From NCBI RefSeq assembly GCF_003693265.1, contig NZ_RDRE01000008.1, positions 54,408 to 118,407 on the forward strand: a stretch of 64,000 nucleotides of DNA, given 5' to 3'. Position numbers and translations under genes: made by a program. The DNA is from Corynebacterium gottingense (GTDB taxonomy: Bacteria > Actinomycetota > Actinomycetes > Mycobacteriales > Mycobacteriaceae). This document shows, one piece after another, positions 48,867 through 60,359 of this stretch (its first letter is position 1; each line of letters begins with the position of its first letter). The notes beneath the pieces were generated by a model. It made no database searches. It saw only the letters and a program-made list of their open reading frames with translations, and was not told the origin of the DNA.

Positions 48867-51770
48867 CTAGTCGCGGGGAACCTCGACCATCTCGTAGACC
48901 TGGATCTGGTCGTCCACCTGGATGTCCGGGTAGGACAGGACCATACCGCATTCGTAGCCCTTGGCCACCTCGGTGACATCGTCCTTCTCGCGACGCAGCG
49001 ACTCGATCGTTGCATCCGGGGTGATGACGTTGCCGTCGCGCACGAGGCGCAGCTTCGCGCCGCGCTTGACGTGGCCCTCGGTGACCATGCAGCCGGCGAT
49101 GAGGCCGACGGAGGATGCCTTGAAGATCTGGCGGATCTCCGCGGCACCAACCTCGCGCTCCTCGTAGATCGGCTTGAGCATGCCCTTGAGTGCGGCCTCC
49201 ACCTGGTCGATGACCTCGTAGATCACCGAGTAGTAGCGGATCTCCACGCCCTCGTTGTTGGCCTCCTCGGTCGCCTTGCCCTCAGCGCGAACGTTGAAGG
49301 CGACGATGACCGCGTCGGAAGCGGCAGCCAGGACCACGTTGGTCTGGGTGACGGCACCAACACCGCGGTCGATGATGTTCACCTCGACCTCGTCGTCCAC
49401 CTCGATCTTGAGCAGCGCCTCCTCCAGGGCTTCCACCGAACCGGCGTTGTCGCCCTTGAGGATGAGGTTGAGCTGGCTCGTCTCCTTGAGCGCCTGGTCC
49501 AGGTTCTCCAGGGAGACGCGCTTCTTCGTGCGCGCCTGCATCGCTGCGCGGTGGCGGGCGTCGCGCTGCGCCGCAATCTGGCGCGCCACGCGGTCGTCCT
49601 CCACCACGAGCAGGTTGTCGCCCGGGCCGGGAACGCCGTTGAGACCCTGCACCTGTACCGGACGGGACGGCTCGGCTTCCTGCACGTCGTTGCCCCACTC
49701 GTCGACCATGCGGCGCACGCGGCCGAAGTTGCCGCCGACAACGATGGAGTCGCCGACGCGCAACGTACCGCGCTGCACGATCACGGTGGACACCGGGCCG
49801 CGTCCGCGGTCCAGGTGGGACTCGATGGCCACACCCTGCGCGTCCATGTCCGGGTTGGCGGTCAGCTCCAGCGCAGCGTCGGCGGTGAGCAGGACGGCCT
49901 CCAGGAGGTCGTCGATACCCGTGCCCTGCTTTGCAGAGATGTCGATGAACATGGTGTCGCCGCCGTACTCCTCGGGGATGAGGCCGTACTCGGTGAGCTG
50001 GCCGCGGATCTTGTCCGGCTGTGCCTCCGGCTTATCCACCTTGTTCACGGCAACCACGATGGGCAGGTCCGCCGCCTTGGCGTGGTTGATCGCCTCAACG
50101 GTCTGCGGCATGACGCCGTCGTCCGCAGCGACAACCAGGATGGCCAGGTCGGTCGACTTCGCACCGCGGGCACGCATGGCGGTAAACGCCTCGTGTCCCG
50201 GGGTATCCAGGAACGTGATCTTGCGCGGCTCGTCCTCGAGGGTGACCTCGGTCTGGTACGCGCCGATGCCCTGGGTAATGCCGCCGGCCTCGCCGCGGCC
50301 CACGTTCGCCTTGCGGATCGAGTCCAGCAAGCGGGTCTTACCGTGGTCGACGTGGCCCATCACGGACACGACCGGAGGACGCTGCTGGAGATCCTCGTCG
50401 TCGCCCTCGTCCTCGCCGAACTGCAGGTCGAAGGACTCGAGCAGCTCGCGGTCCTCGTCCTCAGGCGAGACGATCTTGACCTCGTAGTTAATCTCCGCGC
50501 CCAGGAGCTGGAGGGTCTCCTCCGGCACCGACTGGGTCGCCGTGACCATCTCACCGAGGTTGAACAGCGCCTGCACGAGTGCCGACGCCTCCGCGTTGAT
50601 CTTCTCCGCAAAGTCGGACAGGGTTGCGCCCTGGCGCAGGCGCACGGTCTTGCCGTCGCCGTCCGGGAGACGAACGCCACCGATGACGTTCGGCTTGTGC
50701 ATCTCCTCGTATTCGGCCCTCTTCTGGCCCTTGGACTTGCGACGACGCCCCGGTGCGCCACCCGGACGCCCGAATGCGCCCGCGGTGCCACCGCGACGAC
50801 CGCCGCGTCCGCGGAAGCCACCGCCGCCGCCACGGTTCGGGCCGCCCGGGCCACCACCGCGTCCGCGACCGCCGCCACCGTTGCCGCGTCCACCGCGGGT
50901 ACCGGCAGCCTTCGCCGGCATCTGCTTCGGCGACGGAGCTGCAGCCATATCAGCGGGCGACGGACGACGGCCGCCACCAGCACGATTGCCGCCCTGGCGC
51001 TGACCGCCCTGACCCTGGCCACCCTGACCCGGGCGCTGTCCGCCCTGGCCGCGACCACGGCCTCCACCTTGATTGCCCTGGCCCTGGCCGCCACGGCCGC
51101 CACCGGGGCGCGGCGCCGGGCGCGGAGCGGAGGTGTTGGACGAGAACGGGTTGTTCGCCACCTTCGGACGACCGCCCGGCTTTGCCACCGGTCGCGGCAT
51201 CGAACCCGGCGTCGGCGCTGCGCCCTGGCCCGGCTTCTTCGCTGCAGGCTTCGGCGCACCCGGCTTCGGGGCGCCAGGCTTGTTCGCCGCCGGCTTCGGT
51301 GCACCAGGCTTGGGAGCACCCGGTTTCGGGGCGCCACCCTGCGCAGCCGGAGCGCCCTGGCCCGGCTTCTTCGCCGCAGGCTTCGGCGCGCCAGGCTTGT
51401 TCGCCGCCGGCTTCGCAGCCCCCGGCTTCGGAGCGCCACCCTGCGCAGCCGCAGCGCCCTGGCCCGGCTTCTTCGCCGCAGGCTTCGGCGCGCCCGGCTT
51501 TGGGGCACCAGGCTTCTTTGCGGCAGGTTTCGCGGCCCCCGGCTTGGGGGCACCGGGCTTCGGAGCGACCTTCGCGCCGCTGTCGCCCTCGGCCTTCCCA
51601 CCGGATTCCTTCTCCTGGTAGTAGGCCGTCATCTTCTTCACCACTGGCGACTCAATGGTCGACGAAGCGGTCTTTACAAACTCGCCTTGTTCCTTCAACG
51701 TGGCGAGCAGTTCCTTGCTAGTAACGCCAAGCTTCTTGGCAAGCTCGTGTACGCGTAACTTTCCGGGCAC
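48867..51770 (-). CDS. infB: Translation initiation factor IF-2
   Basis: 967 residues. The N-terminus starts [22 protein letters not shown], followed by a ~330-residue low-complexity stretch of [24 protein letters not shown] repeats and Gly/Arg-rich segments, then the G domain: [24 protein letters not shown]. Domains III-IV end [18 protein letters not shown]. It recruits initiator tRNA. AAGGAG is correctly spaced before the GTG at 51770. Confidence 0.97.
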   Translation of the reverse strand: MPGKLRVHELAKKLGVTSKELLATLKEQGEFVKTASSTIESPVVKKMTAYYQEKESGGKAEGDSGAKVAPKPGAPKPGAAKPAAKKPGAPKPGAPKPAAKKPGQGAAAAQGGAPKPGAAKPAANKPGAPKPAAKKPGQGAPAAQGGAPKPGAPKPGAPKPAANKPGAPKPGAPKPAAKKPGQGAAPTPGSMPRPVAKPGGRPKVANNPFSSNTSAPRPAPRPGGGRGGQGQGNQGGGRGRGQGGQRPGQGGQGQGGQRQGGNRAGGGRRPSPADMAAAPSPKQMPAKAAGTRGGRGNGGGGRGRGGGPGGPNRGGGGGFRGRGGRRGGTAGAFGRPGGAPGRRRKSKGQKRAEYEEMHKPNVIGGVRLPDGDGKTVRLRQGATLSDFAEKINAEASALVQALFNLGEMVTATQSVPEETLQLLGAEINYEVKIVSPEDEDRELLESFDLQFGEDEGDDEDLQQRPPVVSVMGHVDHGKTRLLDSIRKANVGRGEAGGITQGIGAYQTEVTLEDEPRKITFLDTPGHEAFTAMRARGAKSTDLAILVVAADDGVMPQTVEAINHAKAADLPIVVAVNKVDKPEAQPDKIRGQLTEYGLIPEEYGGDTMFIDISAKQGTGIDDLLEAVLLTADAALELTANPDMDAQGVAIESHLDRGRGPVSTVIVQRGTLRVGDSIVVGGNFGRVRRMVDEWGNDVQEAEPSRPVQVQGLNGVPGPGDNLLVVEDDRVARQIAAQRDARHRAAMQARTKKRVSLENLDQALKETSQLNLILKGDNAGSVEALEEALLKIEVDDEVEVNIIDRGVGAVTQTNVVLAAASDAVIVAFNVRAEGKATEEANNEGVEIRYYSVIYEVIDQVEAALKGMLKPIYEEREVGAAEIRQIFKASSVGLIAGCMVTEGHVKRGAKLRLVRDGNVITPDATIESLRREKDDVTEVAKGYECGMVLSYPDIQVDDQIQVYEMVEVPRD

Positions 51771-51891
51771 GTGTCTCCTTGTTGTTGTGCTAGGAGACGG
51801 TGCCCGCCGAACCCGTGGCTCGTGCGGCTACCGACCCCTAGACGTGGTCATTGACTTTCATCGCTGATGCTGCTTCACGGTTGTGTACTCA

Positions 51892-52206
51892 TCAGTGTTC
51901 GGTCTTCCTTACTTGCGTTGGGTCGTTCGCCAGATTGGCGAGGTACGTGTGTACATGACCTAGGTCCGCCGGAGCGGACAGACGGAACGCCCTGCCGAAG
52001 GCACGGCGTTGCTCCGCCAGCTCGACTGCTTCCCGCGTCGGCGTGATCCACGCTCCCCTGCCGGGCAATGACCGGCGTGGGTCGGCGAGGATCCGGCCGG
52101 GCGCCTCGGGGTCCTGAACGAGTCGCAGTAGCTCGGTGTCGGGCAGCACGTCGCGGGTAGCAATGCAGGTACGAGTACGGATGGGACGCTTGCGCGTAAC
52201 GCTCAT
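51892..52206 (-). CDS. ylxR: YlxR (DUF448) family protein
   Basis: 104 residues with RKRPIRTRTCIATRDVLPDTELLRLV and GRGAWITPTREAVELAEQRRAFGRAFR. This family sits between nusA and infB; members bind RNA or regulate RNase P/transcription. AGGAAGGG precedes the ATG at 52206. Confidence 0.92.
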   Translation of the reverse strand: MSVTRKRPIRTRTCIATRDVLPDTELLRLVQDPEAPGRILADPRRSLPGRGAWITPTREAVELAEQRRAFGRAFRLSAPADLGHVHTYLANLANDPTQVRKTEH

Positions 52207-52378
52207 CCACAACCCTTCCTGTTGCTCGACGTACAGTCCTGCCCACACCCAACTACTGCGACCGGGAACGCGACACGTCTCGGCGCACGGGAAATAAGCC
52301 GCGTCCTAGCCTACGCCATTGCGGCGCTAAACAATACTTACGGCGGTCAGCAGGGTTCCTGCCGGCCCCGGGGGCATT

Positions 52379-52390
52379 GCTTCTCGACGC
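52379..52390 (+). repeat. Oligonucleotide copy GCTTCTCGACGC
   Basis: Copy of the over-represented motif 26 nt past the nusA stop, preceded by GCATT. Confidence 0.5.
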
Positions 52391-52415
52391 TCATGCGCTC
52401 CCCAGCTACGCCCCG

Positions 52416-53432
52416 CTACTCCGCGGCTGCGTCCGTATCGGCGTCGGAGTGGATGTCAATCTTCCACCCCGTGAGTCGCGCTGCCAGACGGGCGTTCTGC
52501 CCTTCCTTGCCGATGGCCAGCGACAGCTGGTAGTCCGGCACGGTCACCCGGGCCATCTGCGCGTCGCGGTCCAGGATGTCCACCTTGACCACCTTGGACG
52601 GCGCCAGCGAGTTGCCCACGTAGGTGGCCGGGTTCTCGGAGTAGTCGATGATGTCGATCTTCTCCCCGCCCAGCTCCTTCATGATGTTGGACACACGCGC
52701 GCCGCGCGGGCCGATGCAGGCACCCTTTGCGTTGACGCCCTTGACGGTGGCGCGCACCGCGACCTTGGAGCGGTGGCCGGCCTCGCGAGCGATCGCGATG
52801 ATCTCCACGGAACCGTCCTCAACCTCGGGCACCTCGAGCGCGAACAGGCCGCGCACCAGCTCCGGGTGCGTGCGCGACAGGTTGACCTGCACATTGCGCT
52901 CACCCTTGTTCACGCCCACCACATACGCCTTGACGCGGTCGCCGTGGGTGAGGCGCTCTCCCGGGATCTGCTCAGCGGGCAGGAGGATGCCGTCCTGCGG
53001 ATCCGCCTCGGTGCCCAGCTGGACGATGGTCAGGCCGCGCGCCTCCGCGTTGGCGTCGCGCTGCACCACGCCGGAGACGACGTGGCCCTCGAACTCGGAG
53101 TAGGCGGTGTAGACACGCCCTGCCTCCGCTTCGCGCAGGCGGCGCTTGATGGCGTCGCGCACCGCGGGGGCACCAATACGGGAGAAGTTGACCGGCGTGC
53201 TGTCGTACTCGGAGACGACCTCGCCGTCCTCGTCCAGCTCGCTGACCATGACGTGCACATCGCCGGTGTCCGGGTCGATGTCCACGCGAGACTTGGTGTT
53301 TTCGTCCGGCTTCCCGTCGCGGTAATCCAGGTACGCAAACAAAAGCGCGCTCGCGATGGTGGTGAGCAGGTCGTCGACAGCGATGCCCTGCTTGTCCTCA
53401 ATCACTTTGAGCGCGTTCAAGTCAATATTCAC
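52416..53432 (-). CDS. nusA: Transcription termination/antitermination factor NusA
   Basis: 338 residues: N-terminal polymerase-binding domain, S1 ([21 protein letters not shown]), and KH1/KH2 ([47 protein letters not shown]). It lacks the C-terminal acidic repeats of E. coli NusA, as normal for actinobacteria. The order rimP-nusA-ylxR-infB is conserved. Confidence 0.97.
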   Translation of the reverse strand: MNIDLNALKVIEDKQGIAVDDLLTTIASALLFAYLDYRDGKPDENTKSRVDIDPDTGDVHVMVSELDEDGEVVSEYDSTPVNFSRIGAPAVRDAIKRRLREAEAGRVYTAYSEFEGHVVSGVVQRDANAEARGLTIVQLGTEADPQDGILLPAEQIPGERLTHGDRVKAYVVGVNKGERNVQVNLSRTHPELVRGLFALEVPEVEDGSVEIIAIAREAGHRSKVAVRATVKGVNAKGACIGPRGARVSNIMKELGGEKIDIIDYSENPATYVGNSLAPSKVVKVDILDRDAQMARVTVPDYQLSLAIGKEGQNARLAARLTGWKIDIHSDADTDAAAE

Positions 53433-53471
53433 TTGTTGTTCCTTCCAGGTAAGCCGGGTGAGCCCCGGAGC

Positions 53472-54014
53472 TTACTCGTCTCCTGCTTCTTCGTACGCAG
53501 CGTCGACCAGCTCCTGCTCGGCAGCCGGTGGCGCTTTGAACTCAATTTCTACCACTGCCTTCGGCATTTCGGAAACCAGGCGGGTTTCCACGCGCGGCTG
53601 CTTGGCGCCGCGCTCGATGAGCACGACACGATCCTCAGCATCGTTGAGCGCACCGATGCGCCACGTCTCCTTCTTTCCGTCGGCGTCCAGCAGGGCGACG
53701 GCACGGCCACGGTTCCGGCGCCAGTGCCGCGGCGCGGTCAGCGGCATGTCCACCCCGGGCGTGGTCACTTCGAGTGTGTAGCCGGCGCCGAAGTTGAGGT
53801 CCCCGGCGGACTCGTGGGCGTCGAAAAGCTCACTGAGCTCGTTGGAAACGACCTCCAGCTCGTCCAACGTGGGGTGCTCGTCGCCGTCGAGGGCGATGAC
53901 CACCTGTGATTTCTTGCCGGCGCGCACGGCGCGGACTTGCTCAACGTCCAGGTCGTGGTTGCGCGCGATGGGGGCGACAATGTCCTCGAGCTGCTCGGGT
54001 GTAGGAAAAGCCAT
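53472..54014 (-). CDS. rimP: Ribosome maturation factor RimP
   Basis: 180 residues. DLDVEQVRAVRAGKKSQVVIALDGD and LEVTTPGVDMPLTAPRHWRRNRGR fit the RimP N-terminal and SH3-like domains. The ATG at 54014 follows TAGGGT by 7 nt, so it appears leaderless and heads the rimP-nusA-ylxR-infB cluster. A longer reading frame to 54668 is unsupported. Confidence 0.95.
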   Translation of the reverse strand: MAFPTPEQLEDIVAPIARNHDLDVEQVRAVRAGKKSQVVIALDGDEHPTLDELEVVSNELSELFDAHESAGDLNFGAGYTLEVTTPGVDMPLTAPRHWRRNRGRAVALLDADGKKETWRIGALNDAEDRVVLIERGAKQPRVETRLVSEMPKAVVEIEFKAPPAAEQELVDAAYEEAGDE

Positions 54015-54045
54015 GGCCCCCACCCTATCGTGTACGGTTTTCCGG

Positions 54046-54882
54046 GTGAAGAAACTCGTCGCCCTTGCTATGTCCGCCCCCGTCGCGCTTTCGCTCGCAT
54101 CCTGCGACGCGCTCGATGTGGTCGGGCCGCGCCCCAACGCCGACCTCGTCGCGCTCGCCCAGCAGGCAGTCGCCGATGAGCAGGCGCTTGGCGACGCCCC
54201 GCTCGCCCACACCCGCGCCATGCAGGCACAGCAGCTGTTCGACGAGGTTGAGCGCCTCTGCGGCACCACCGAGTCCGGCGAGTTGCCGAGCACGTGCAAG
54301 GTGGAACGCACGCCCGGCGAGTCGGCGGGCAACCCCGACGAGGTGTCCGCGGCCGACCACGCGGCAGACGCGCTCACGGAGGCAGCCGCGGACGTGCCGG
54401 AGGAATCCGTCGCACTCGTGACCGCCCAGGCGATTGATCTGCGCGTGGCAGCTGGAACGGAGCCCGCTGCAGACGCAGACAGCGCGGACAGCACAGACTC
54501 CGAGATCACCAACGAGGCCGACCTGGACGCCGCCCGCGAGATGCTGCGCCGGGAGTACGCGGCGCAGTACGGCTTTTCCATGGCCACCGCGTACGCGGAC
54601 GACGCGCTTGACCAGCGCCTCGAGGCACTGCGCGACGCCTCCGACGAGCGTGTGCGCGCCCTCGTCACCGCGGTGGAGCCCGCCGGCGGCGTCCCGGAGG
54701 CCGACCCAGGCTACGCATTCGAGGGCGTCCCGGCGCCTGCCGACGTCGCCTCCGCCGGCGCCTACACGCAGACCCAGCAGCAGGCGCTTGTGGATCAGTG
54801 GCGCGCCACCGCCGCCAACGCCGAGAGCCCCCAGTTCCGCCGCCTGGCTATTCAGCTCGCCGCGGAGGCACAGGGGGCGTAG
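54046..54882 (+). CDS. DUF4439-type lipoprotein
   Basis: 278 residues starting at GTG (VKKLVALAMSAPVALSLASC) with lipobox LASC. The mature part is Ala/Glu-rich helix. It includes EVERLCGTTESGELPSTCKVE with two Cys and a C-terminal four-helix-like segment (FSMATAYADDALDQRLEALRDASDERVRAL). Gene order between rimP and proS matches mycobacterial Rv2843/Rv2844 positions. TACGGT is 8 nt before the GTG (leaderless). Function unknown. Confidence 0.8.
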   Translation: MKKLVALAMSAPVALSLASCDALDVVGPRPNADLVALAQQAVADEQALGDAPLAHTRAMQAQQLFDEVERLCGTTESGELPSTCKVERTPGESAGNPDEVSAADHAADALTEAAADVPEESVALVTAQAIDLRVAAGTEPAADADSADSTDSEITNEADLDAAREMLRREYAAQYGFSMATAYADDALDQRLEALRDASDERVRALVTAVEPAGGVPEADPGYAFEGVPAPADVASAGAYTQTQQQALVDQWRATAANAESPQFRRLAIQLAAEAQGA

Positions 54883-54926
54883 CCGCAGGCGCGCGGCGCC
54901 CGCGGGGCAGCCACGCCCGGAGGGCG

Positions 54927-56717
54927 CTACTGCGCCAGCTGCTCCGCGACCAGCTCGCGGACCTTCGCCACGATCTCGCCGGCCGGCACCTCGAGGGTTT
55001 CGCCGCCGCGGATGCGCAGCTCCACGTTGCCGTCGGCGAACGCGCGGCCCAGGATCACGATGAACGGCATGCCGAGGAGCTCGGCATCCTTGAACTTTAC
55101 GCCTGGGGAGACCTTCGGGCGATCGTCGAAAAGCACCTCGAGCCCGGCATCTGAGAGCTCCGCGGCGATCTGATCGCCAGCCTCGAGCGCGGCCTTATCC
55201 TTGTTGGCCACCGCCACGTGGACCTGGTACGGCGCGATCGCGACCGGCCAGACCAACCCCTTGTCATCGTGGCGCTGCTCGGCCACCACCGCCATCATGC
55301 GAGAGACACCGATGCCGTAGGAGCCCATGGTCGGCACGGCACGCTTACCGTTCTCGTCCAGGATCTGCACGTCCATGGCTTCGGTGTACTTGCGACCCAG
55401 CTGGAAGATGTGCCCCAGCTCGATACCGCGCGCCAGCTGCACAGTGCCGTTGCCCTCCGGCGCCGGGTCGCCCTCGCGGACCTCGGCGGCCTCGACGAAG
55501 GCGTCGACGGTGAAGTCGCGGCCGGCGACCAGGCCCACCACGTGCTTCTGCGGGGCGTCCGCGCCGGTGATCCAGCTGGACCCCTCGACCACGCGCGGGT
55601 CCGCGAGCACGCGCACCCCGTTGGCCTGCAGCGCGCGCGGGCCGACGTAGCCCTTGACCAGGAAATCGGAGTTCTTGAAGTCTTCGTCGCTGGCCAGCTC
55701 GAAGGTTGCCGGCTCGAGGGCTGCCTCCAGGCGCTTCTCGTCCAGCTCGCGGTCACCGGGCAGCAGGACGCCGGTGAGCTGCGGGCCGACCTTGTTGCCG
55801 TCCTCGTCTACCGCGCGTGGGTCGTCCACCTTGATCATCATGCACTTGAGGGTGTCGGAGGCCTGGACGGGCGCGCCGTCGACAAGCACCTGCTCCTTGT
55901 TGGCCCACTCCACGAGCGCGTCGATGGTCTCGGAGGCCGGGGTGTCGTACTCCTGCGCCTCCGGTTGGCCCTCGATCGGGGTGGCGGCGGGCGCAACGGT
56001 GACAACGGCCTCGACGTTCGCCGCGTAGTCGCCCTCGGAGGAAACGACGAAGGTGTCCTCGCCGTTTTCGCTGTACGCGAGGAACTCCTCGGAGGCCGAG
56101 CCGCCCATCGCGCCGGAGGTGGCCTTACAGATCTCGTAGCGGATGCCCACGCGGCCGAAAATGCGCTGGTAGGTCGCGCGGTGCTTCGCGTACGACGCGT
56201 CCAGCCCCTCATCCGACATGTCGAAGGAGTAGCTGTCCTTCATCACAAACTCGCGGCCGCGCAGAATGCCCGCGCGCGGACGCGCCTCATCGCGGTACTT
56301 GGTCTGGATCTGATACAGCGTGACCGGGAAGTCCTTGTAGCTGGAGTACAAGTCCTTCACCGTCTGCGTGAACATCTCCTCGTGCGTGGGTCCGAGCAGC
56401 ATGTCGGCGCCCTTGCGGTCCTTGAGGCGAAACAGGTCGTCGCCGTACTCGTCCCAGCGGTTGGTCGCCTCGTACGGCTCCTTCGGCAGCAGCGCGGGGA
56501 AGAGCAGCTCCTGGCCGCCCATCGCGTCCATCTCCTCGCGCACAACGCCCTCGATCTTGCGCATCGTGCGCAGACCAAGCGGCAGCCACGAGTACACGCC
56601 CGGCGCGGCACGGCGGATGTAGCCGGCGCGAACGAGCAGCTTGTGGCTGGGGACTTCGGCGTCGGCGGGGTCTTCGCGCAGGGTGCGCAGGAACAGCTGA
56701 GAGAGGCGTGTAATCAT
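54927..56717 (-). CDS. proS: Prolyl-tRNA synthetase
   Basis: 596 residues, bacterial type with class II motifs ([56 protein letters not shown]), a YbaK-like editing insertion (~220-400) and a C-terminal anticodon domain. TAGGAT lies 7 nt before the ATG at 56717, so leaderless. It is divergent from yaaA. Confidence 0.97.
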   Translation of the reverse strand: MITRLSQLFLRTLREDPADAEVPSHKLLVRAGYIRRAAPGVYSWLPLGLRTMRKIEGVVREEMDAMGGQELLFPALLPKEPYEATNRWDEYGDDLFRLKDRKGADMLLGPTHEEMFTQTVKDLYSSYKDFPVTLYQIQTKYRDEARPRAGILRGREFVMKDSYSFDMSDEGLDASYAKHRATYQRIFGRVGIRYEICKATSGAMGGSASEEFLAYSENGEDTFVVSSEGDYAANVEAVVTVAPAATPIEGQPEAQEYDTPASETIDALVEWANKEQVLVDGAPVQASDTLKCMMIKVDDPRAVDEDGNKVGPQLTGVLLPGDRELDEKRLEAALEPATFELASDEDFKNSDFLVKGYVGPRALQANGVRVLADPRVVEGSSWITGADAPQKHVVGLVAGRDFTVDAFVEAAEVREGDPAPEGNGTVQLARGIELGHIFQLGRKYTEAMDVQILDENGKRAVPTMGSYGIGVSRMMAVVAEQRHDDKGLVWPVAIAPYQVHVAVANKDKAALEAGDQIAAELSDAGLEVLFDDRPKVSPGVKFKDAELLGMPFIVILGRAFADGNVELRIRGGETLEVPAGEIVAKVRELVAEQLAQ

Positions 56718-56748
56718 GCGCACAATCCTAGCGCTAAGGTTGTGAGCC

Positions 56749-57450
56749 ATGCTGATCGTCCTCCCACCTTCCGAGACCAAGGCACCCGGCGGCCAGGACG
56801 CACCGATGAGCGTGTCCTTTCCCGCGCTCGACCCGATCCGCTCTGACCTGATGCGCGACCTCGCGGCGCTCCCGGTCGAGGAGATGATGGCCGAGCTGAA
56901 GATTCCTGCGTCGAAGCGCGCGGAGGCGGAGGAAAACATGGGATTGGCCAAGGCTCCTGTGATGCCCGCCATCTTCCGCTACACGGGCGTGCTTTTCGAC
57001 GCCCTGTCCGCCCCCACCCTCCCCACTGCCTGCCTGGAGCGCTTGGCGGTCGGCTCCGCGCTCTTTGGCGTCGTGCGCGCCGGCGATATGATCCCCCGTT
57101 ACCGGCTCTCCGGTGGTGCCCGCCTTGGCGGCGCCACGCTGAAGTCCCGCTGGGGCACCGCGATTACCAACGTCCTTAGCGACTTCCCCTTCGTTGTCGA
57201 CCTCCGCTCCGGCACGTACCAGAAGCTCGGCCCCGTTCCCGGCGCTGCCACAGTGCGCGTCGAATCCGTGCAGCCCGACGGGTCGCGCAAGGTAGTCAGC
57301 CACTTCAACAAGCAGTACAAGGGCGAGCTCGCCCGGGCCCTCGCGCTTCACGACACCACCGTCACCTCCCCCGACGACGTCGCCCACGTCGCCGACGCCG
57401 CCGGCATGAGCGCGGAGGTCCACGGCGCCCAGGTCACGCTGGTTGTGTGA
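56749..57450 (+). CDS. yaaA: YaaA family peroxide-stress protein
   Basis: 233 residues: [39 protein letters not shown] and [14 protein letters not shown] are YaaA/DUF328 landmarks; the [13 protein letters not shown] end is conserved. It lowers free iron after peroxide stress in E. coli. TAAGGT lies 8 nt before the ATG. Its stop overlaps the end of the DUF559 pseudogene by 17 bases. Confidence 0.9.
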   Translation: MLIVLPPSETKAPGGQDAPMSVSFPALDPIRSDLMRDLAALPVEEMMAELKIPASKRAEAEENMGLAKAPVMPAIFRYTGVLFDALSAPTLPTACLERLAVGSALFGVVRAGDMIPRYRLSGGARLGGATLKSRWGTAITNVLSDFPFVVDLRSGTYQKLGPVPGAATVRVESVQPDGSRKVVSHFNKQYKGELARALALHDTTVTSPDDVAHVADAAGMSAEVHGAQVTLVV

Positions 57451-58361
57451 CATACATTTCCGCGAGCTCGAGCATGCGGGTGACGGTGGCGAGGAACGCT
57501 GAGGCGTTCTCACGCAGCTGCTCGGGGGAGACGCGCACCACCAGGTAGCCGGCGTTCTGTAGGTGCTTCTCGCGCTCCCGTTCCTCGCGGATCGCCGTGT
57601 CGGTCGGGGCGAAGGTGGTCCCGTCGTATTTCTGCGCCCCAACGGTCTCGACGACGAGGCGGCCACGCAGCAAGTCCACGAAGTAGATTTTTGGGGAACC
57701 GCGATGCGCGCGTTGACCTGCCAACTGCCGAAGCCCGCCTGCACCAGGAGCGCGCGGGCATAGGACTCGTACGGCGACAGCGATTTATCAACCGCGTGCA
57801 CGATAACGCGGTGCAGCGTCCCGATGCCGCGGAAAGGGCCCAGCCCGGCTACGGCCTCCCCTCGCGGAGCAGCCAGTCCATCGCAACGAGCCCTTCTGCG
57901 AAGCCGTGGCGCAGGGCGATCTCGAACACGGTTGTCATCAGGTCCGTCGTGCGGAGACGATCGAAGCTGCGAGGTGCAGCATTTCCTGGCGACCTATCCC
58001 GGTACACCACGCCCGACGGCCACTGCTTCCGAGAAGGTGCCTTCCCTCGCTGCGATACCAGCTCTACTTGTTCCGGCGTCGTCGCAATCACCCAGATACC
58101 GAGAATGCGCGCCGCCGATCGCCCGGACAACACGGCTTTCGGCACAGTACAACCGACCGCGTAAGCCGCCAGCCATCGTTTTTCGTGATAGCGCAGCTGC
58201 TTCCATTCAGCCACATTGATGAAAAAACGCGTTGAGACCTTACGAAACGCAGCCGGGCACCTGCGGTACGCGAGCCAATCTTGTTCGCACTTTCTGTCCA
58301 TGAGCTTGTTCGCCAGCTCTTGCTTCCTCCCCGAATCCATACTGTTGTTTTTAGCAGACAT
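57434..58361 (-). pseudogene. DUF559/AbiEi-like protein gene, twice frameshifted
   Basis: Three frames join into one ~305-residue protein. MSAKNNSMDSGRKQELANKLM...AMDWLLREG comes first, then EAVAGLGPFRGIGTLHRVIVHAVDKSLSPYESYARALL...VNARIAVP, and finally KIYFVDLLRGRLVVETVGAQKYDG...REKHLQNAGYLVVRV. The last part has the restriction-endonuclease-like core of DUF559 (V-E-x-x-G...H...GY-x-V). The breaks fall in GGGG near 57855 and CCCCAAAAA near 57690. Either genuine decay or homopolymer errors. Confidence 0.7.
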
Positions 58362-58410
58362 CGCTTATTTCGTCTATCGGTTTGGGGTTGTGTGTTTCGG
58401 TGCGCTGCAA

Positions 58411-58494
58411 ATGGCGCTAGCTCCATCTGGCTGCGCCGCCGACTCGCGACCAGGCGTTTTGGTCGCGGCGTCCTGCAAACGGAGCTAGCGCCAT
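58411..58494. repeat. GCTAGC palindromes, left of the element
   Basis: Two 16-bp imperfect palindromes, ATGGCGCTAGCTCCAT (58411-58426) and ACGGAGCTAGCGCCAT (58479-58494), separated by a segment containing CGACCAGGCGTTTTGGT that recurs to the right of the element. Same family as 62631-62850. Confidence 0.8.
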
Positions 58495-58499
58495 CCGGC

Positions 58500-58518
58500 T
58501 GTACTGACCGGGGACGTT
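58500..58518 (+). repeat. Left terminal inverted repeat
   Basis: TGTACTGACCGGGGACGTT. Pairs with the right repeat (TGTACTGCTCGGGGACGTT on the minus strand); only the two bases after TGTACTG differ. Confidence 0.85.
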
Positions 58519-58562
58519 AGTTGACTTGCGTGGCATCGCCCGGGCTCTGTATGCTCAGCCGC

Positions 58563-58607
58563 ATGTACTCAGGAATCGCCTCGATGAAGCTGCGTTCCGT
58601 CCGCTGA
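58563..58607 (+). CDS. Possible leader peptide of the ABC-F gene
   Basis: A 14-residue ORF, MYSGIASMKLRSVR, 99 bp before the ABC-F start. A -10-like TATGCT (58550-58555) ends 7 nt before its ATG, the spacing of a leaderless transcript. A GC-rich inverted repeat (GCCGGGC / GCCCGGC, ~58650-58675) lies between it and the ABC-F gene. Antibiotic-induced ABC-F genes are often controlled by such leaders; function here is inference. Confidence 0.4.
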   Translation: MYSGIASMKLRSVR

Positions 58608-58706
58608 CGGCGGCGGGACCCCTTATGACCTCTCGTCTGCCGTCCTGGCCATCTGCCGGGCGGCCGCTTCGTGGTGCCCGGCTCCATGACGAGCTGAGAG
58701 TACGCA

Positions 58707-60359
58707 ATGCCAACCACAGAACCTTTAAAGTCATGTGCCTGGATCGGGACATCCCAAGGGCCCGCTGCACACATCCGCGCTGAATCACTCCACCTGACAC
58801 TCGGCGACAGGCCGCTGCTGAGGGAGACTGACGTCACCGTCTCCACCGGGTCGCGACTGGCGATCGTCGGCGACAACGGCCGGGGCAAGACCACCTTGCT
58901 CCATATACTGGCGGGGATCTTGAAACCAGACTCGGGAGTGGTGACCCGGGTGGGTTCCCTCGTCCTGGTCAAGCAGGACATGGCCACCGAGGGCGATCGC
59001 ACGGTCGGTGACCTCATTGCCGAGGCGACCACCCAATCCAGAGCCGCACTGCAGGCCCTCGACGTGGCTACCGCGGCGCTGGCCGCGGGCGATGACGCGG
59101 CCGACGCCTATTCCGCCGCACTCGAGGCGGCCACGCGACTGGAAGCCTGGGATGCAGACCGCCGTGTTGACATCGCCCTGGCGGGCCTGAACGCCTGTAG
59201 CGACCGCGATCGGGTCCTGTCGACCTTGTCGGTCGGCCAGCGGTACCGGGTACGGCTGGCGGTCGCCCTCGGATCGTCCCCTGACCTGTTGCTGCTGGAT
59301 GAGCCCACCAACCACCTGGACGCTGCAGGGCTGTCCTTCCTGACTGAGCGCCTGCGGGACCACCCCGGTGGCCTGGCCTTAGTCAGCCACGACCGCGCCC
59401 TGCTGCGCGATGTGGCGACCAGCTTCCTGGACCTCGACCCGACCCGCGATGGCCTTCCGCGCACCTACGCGGGCGGTTACGAGGGCTGGATCGAAGGGCG
59501 GCAACGAGAACGGGCCGCCTGGGAGCAAGACCATGCCGCCCAGGTCGCCCGGCATCAGGAACTGACCCGCGCCGCCGCCGACGCACGCTCCCGCCTGTCG
59601 CAAGGCGGTTGGCGACCCGACAAGGGAACGGGCAAGCACCAACGGGCCACGCGCGCTGCCGGGGTGGTCCAGGCTTTCAACCGCCGCATCGTGGACCTGG
59701 AGCGTCATCAGATCGACGTGCCAGAGCCACCGCTGCGGTTGGCATGGCCCATATCGACAGCGCGGACCGGTCAGAACATCGTCAACGGCTCCATGCTCAC
59801 CGTGACTGGCCAGTTGACCACCCCGGTCTCGGTGGACATCAGCGGTGGAGACCGGTTGGTGGTCACCGGGCCGAACGGTGCTGGGAAGTCCACACTGTTG
59901 GGGCTTCTCGGTCGGCGACTGGCCCCAAGTACAGGTCAGCTGCGGGTGAACCCGAGGGTGCGCGTCGCCCTGTTGTCTCAAGAGGTCCCTGACTGGGACG
60001 ACGCCCTCCCCGCACACGTGGTCTACGAGACGTACCTGGCCACGCAGGGCCGCCGATCACAGGCACCCTCCCTCGGCTCACTCGGGCTGCTTGAGCCCGC
60101 GGCAACCCGCACACTCGTGGGGCACCTGTCGCAAGGGCAACAACGCCGTCTCCATCTGGCCATGTGCCTGGCGGTGGACCCGGACTTGTTGCTCCTGGAC
60201 GAGCCCACCAACCATCTGTCATCGAGCCTCGTCGACGACATCACCACCGAGCTCCTGCGTACCTCCTGCGCCACGATCGTCGCCACGCACGACCGGCAGA
60301 TGCTCAACGACCTCACTGACTGGCCCCACCTCAGCCTTGCCCCAAAGGACCTGCCATGA
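58707..60359 (+). CDS. ABC-F family ATPase (antibiotic-resistance type)
   Basis: 550 residues, two ABC domains and no membrane segments. Walker [10 protein letters not shown] (55-63) and GPNGAGKST; signatures [15 protein letters not shown] and [13 protein letters not shown]; both Walker B sites are [11 protein letters not shown]; switches SHDRALL and THDRQML. The inter-domain linker is Arg/Ala-rich. ABC-F proteins of this form (TlrC/OleB/CarA or Msr classes) protect the ribosome from macrolides and related drugs; the target drug cannot be read from sequence. The stop overlaps the MFS start (ATGA). Confidence 0.86.
   Translation: MPTTEPLKSCAWIGTSQGPAAHIRAESLHLTLGDRPLLRETDVTVSTGSRLAIVGDNGRGKTTLLHILAGILKPDSGVVTRVGSLVLVKQDMATEGDRTVGDLIAEATTQSRAALQALDVATAALAAGDDAADAYSAALEAATRLEAWDADRRVDIALAGLNACSDRDRVLSTLSVGQRYRVRLAVALGSSPDLLLLDEPTNHLDAAGLSFLTERLRDHPGGLALVSHDRALLRDVATSFLDLDPTRDGLPRTYAGGYEGWIEGRQRERAAWEQDHAAQVARHQELTRAAADARSRLSQGGWRPDKGTGKHQRATRAAGVVQAFNRRIVDLERHQIDVPEPPLRLAWPISTARTGQNIVNGSMLTVTGQLTTPVSVDISGGDRLVVTGPNGAGKSTLLGLLGRRLAPSTGQLRVNPRVRVALLSQEVPDWDDALPAHVVYETYLATQGRRSQAPSLGSLGLLEPAATRTLVGHLSQGQQRRLHLAMCLAVDPDLLLLDEPTNHLSSSLVDDITTELLRTSCATIVATHDRQMLNDLTDWPHLSLAPKDLP

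Noticed and set aside
49071..51758. 895-codon plus-strand frame
   Set aside because: Antisense of infB; its repeats mirror the IF-2 low-complexity region.
58521..58555. TTGACT/TATGCT as a standard -35/-10 pair
   Set aside because: Spacing is 23 bp, too long for a normal promoter; only the -10 is kept in the model.
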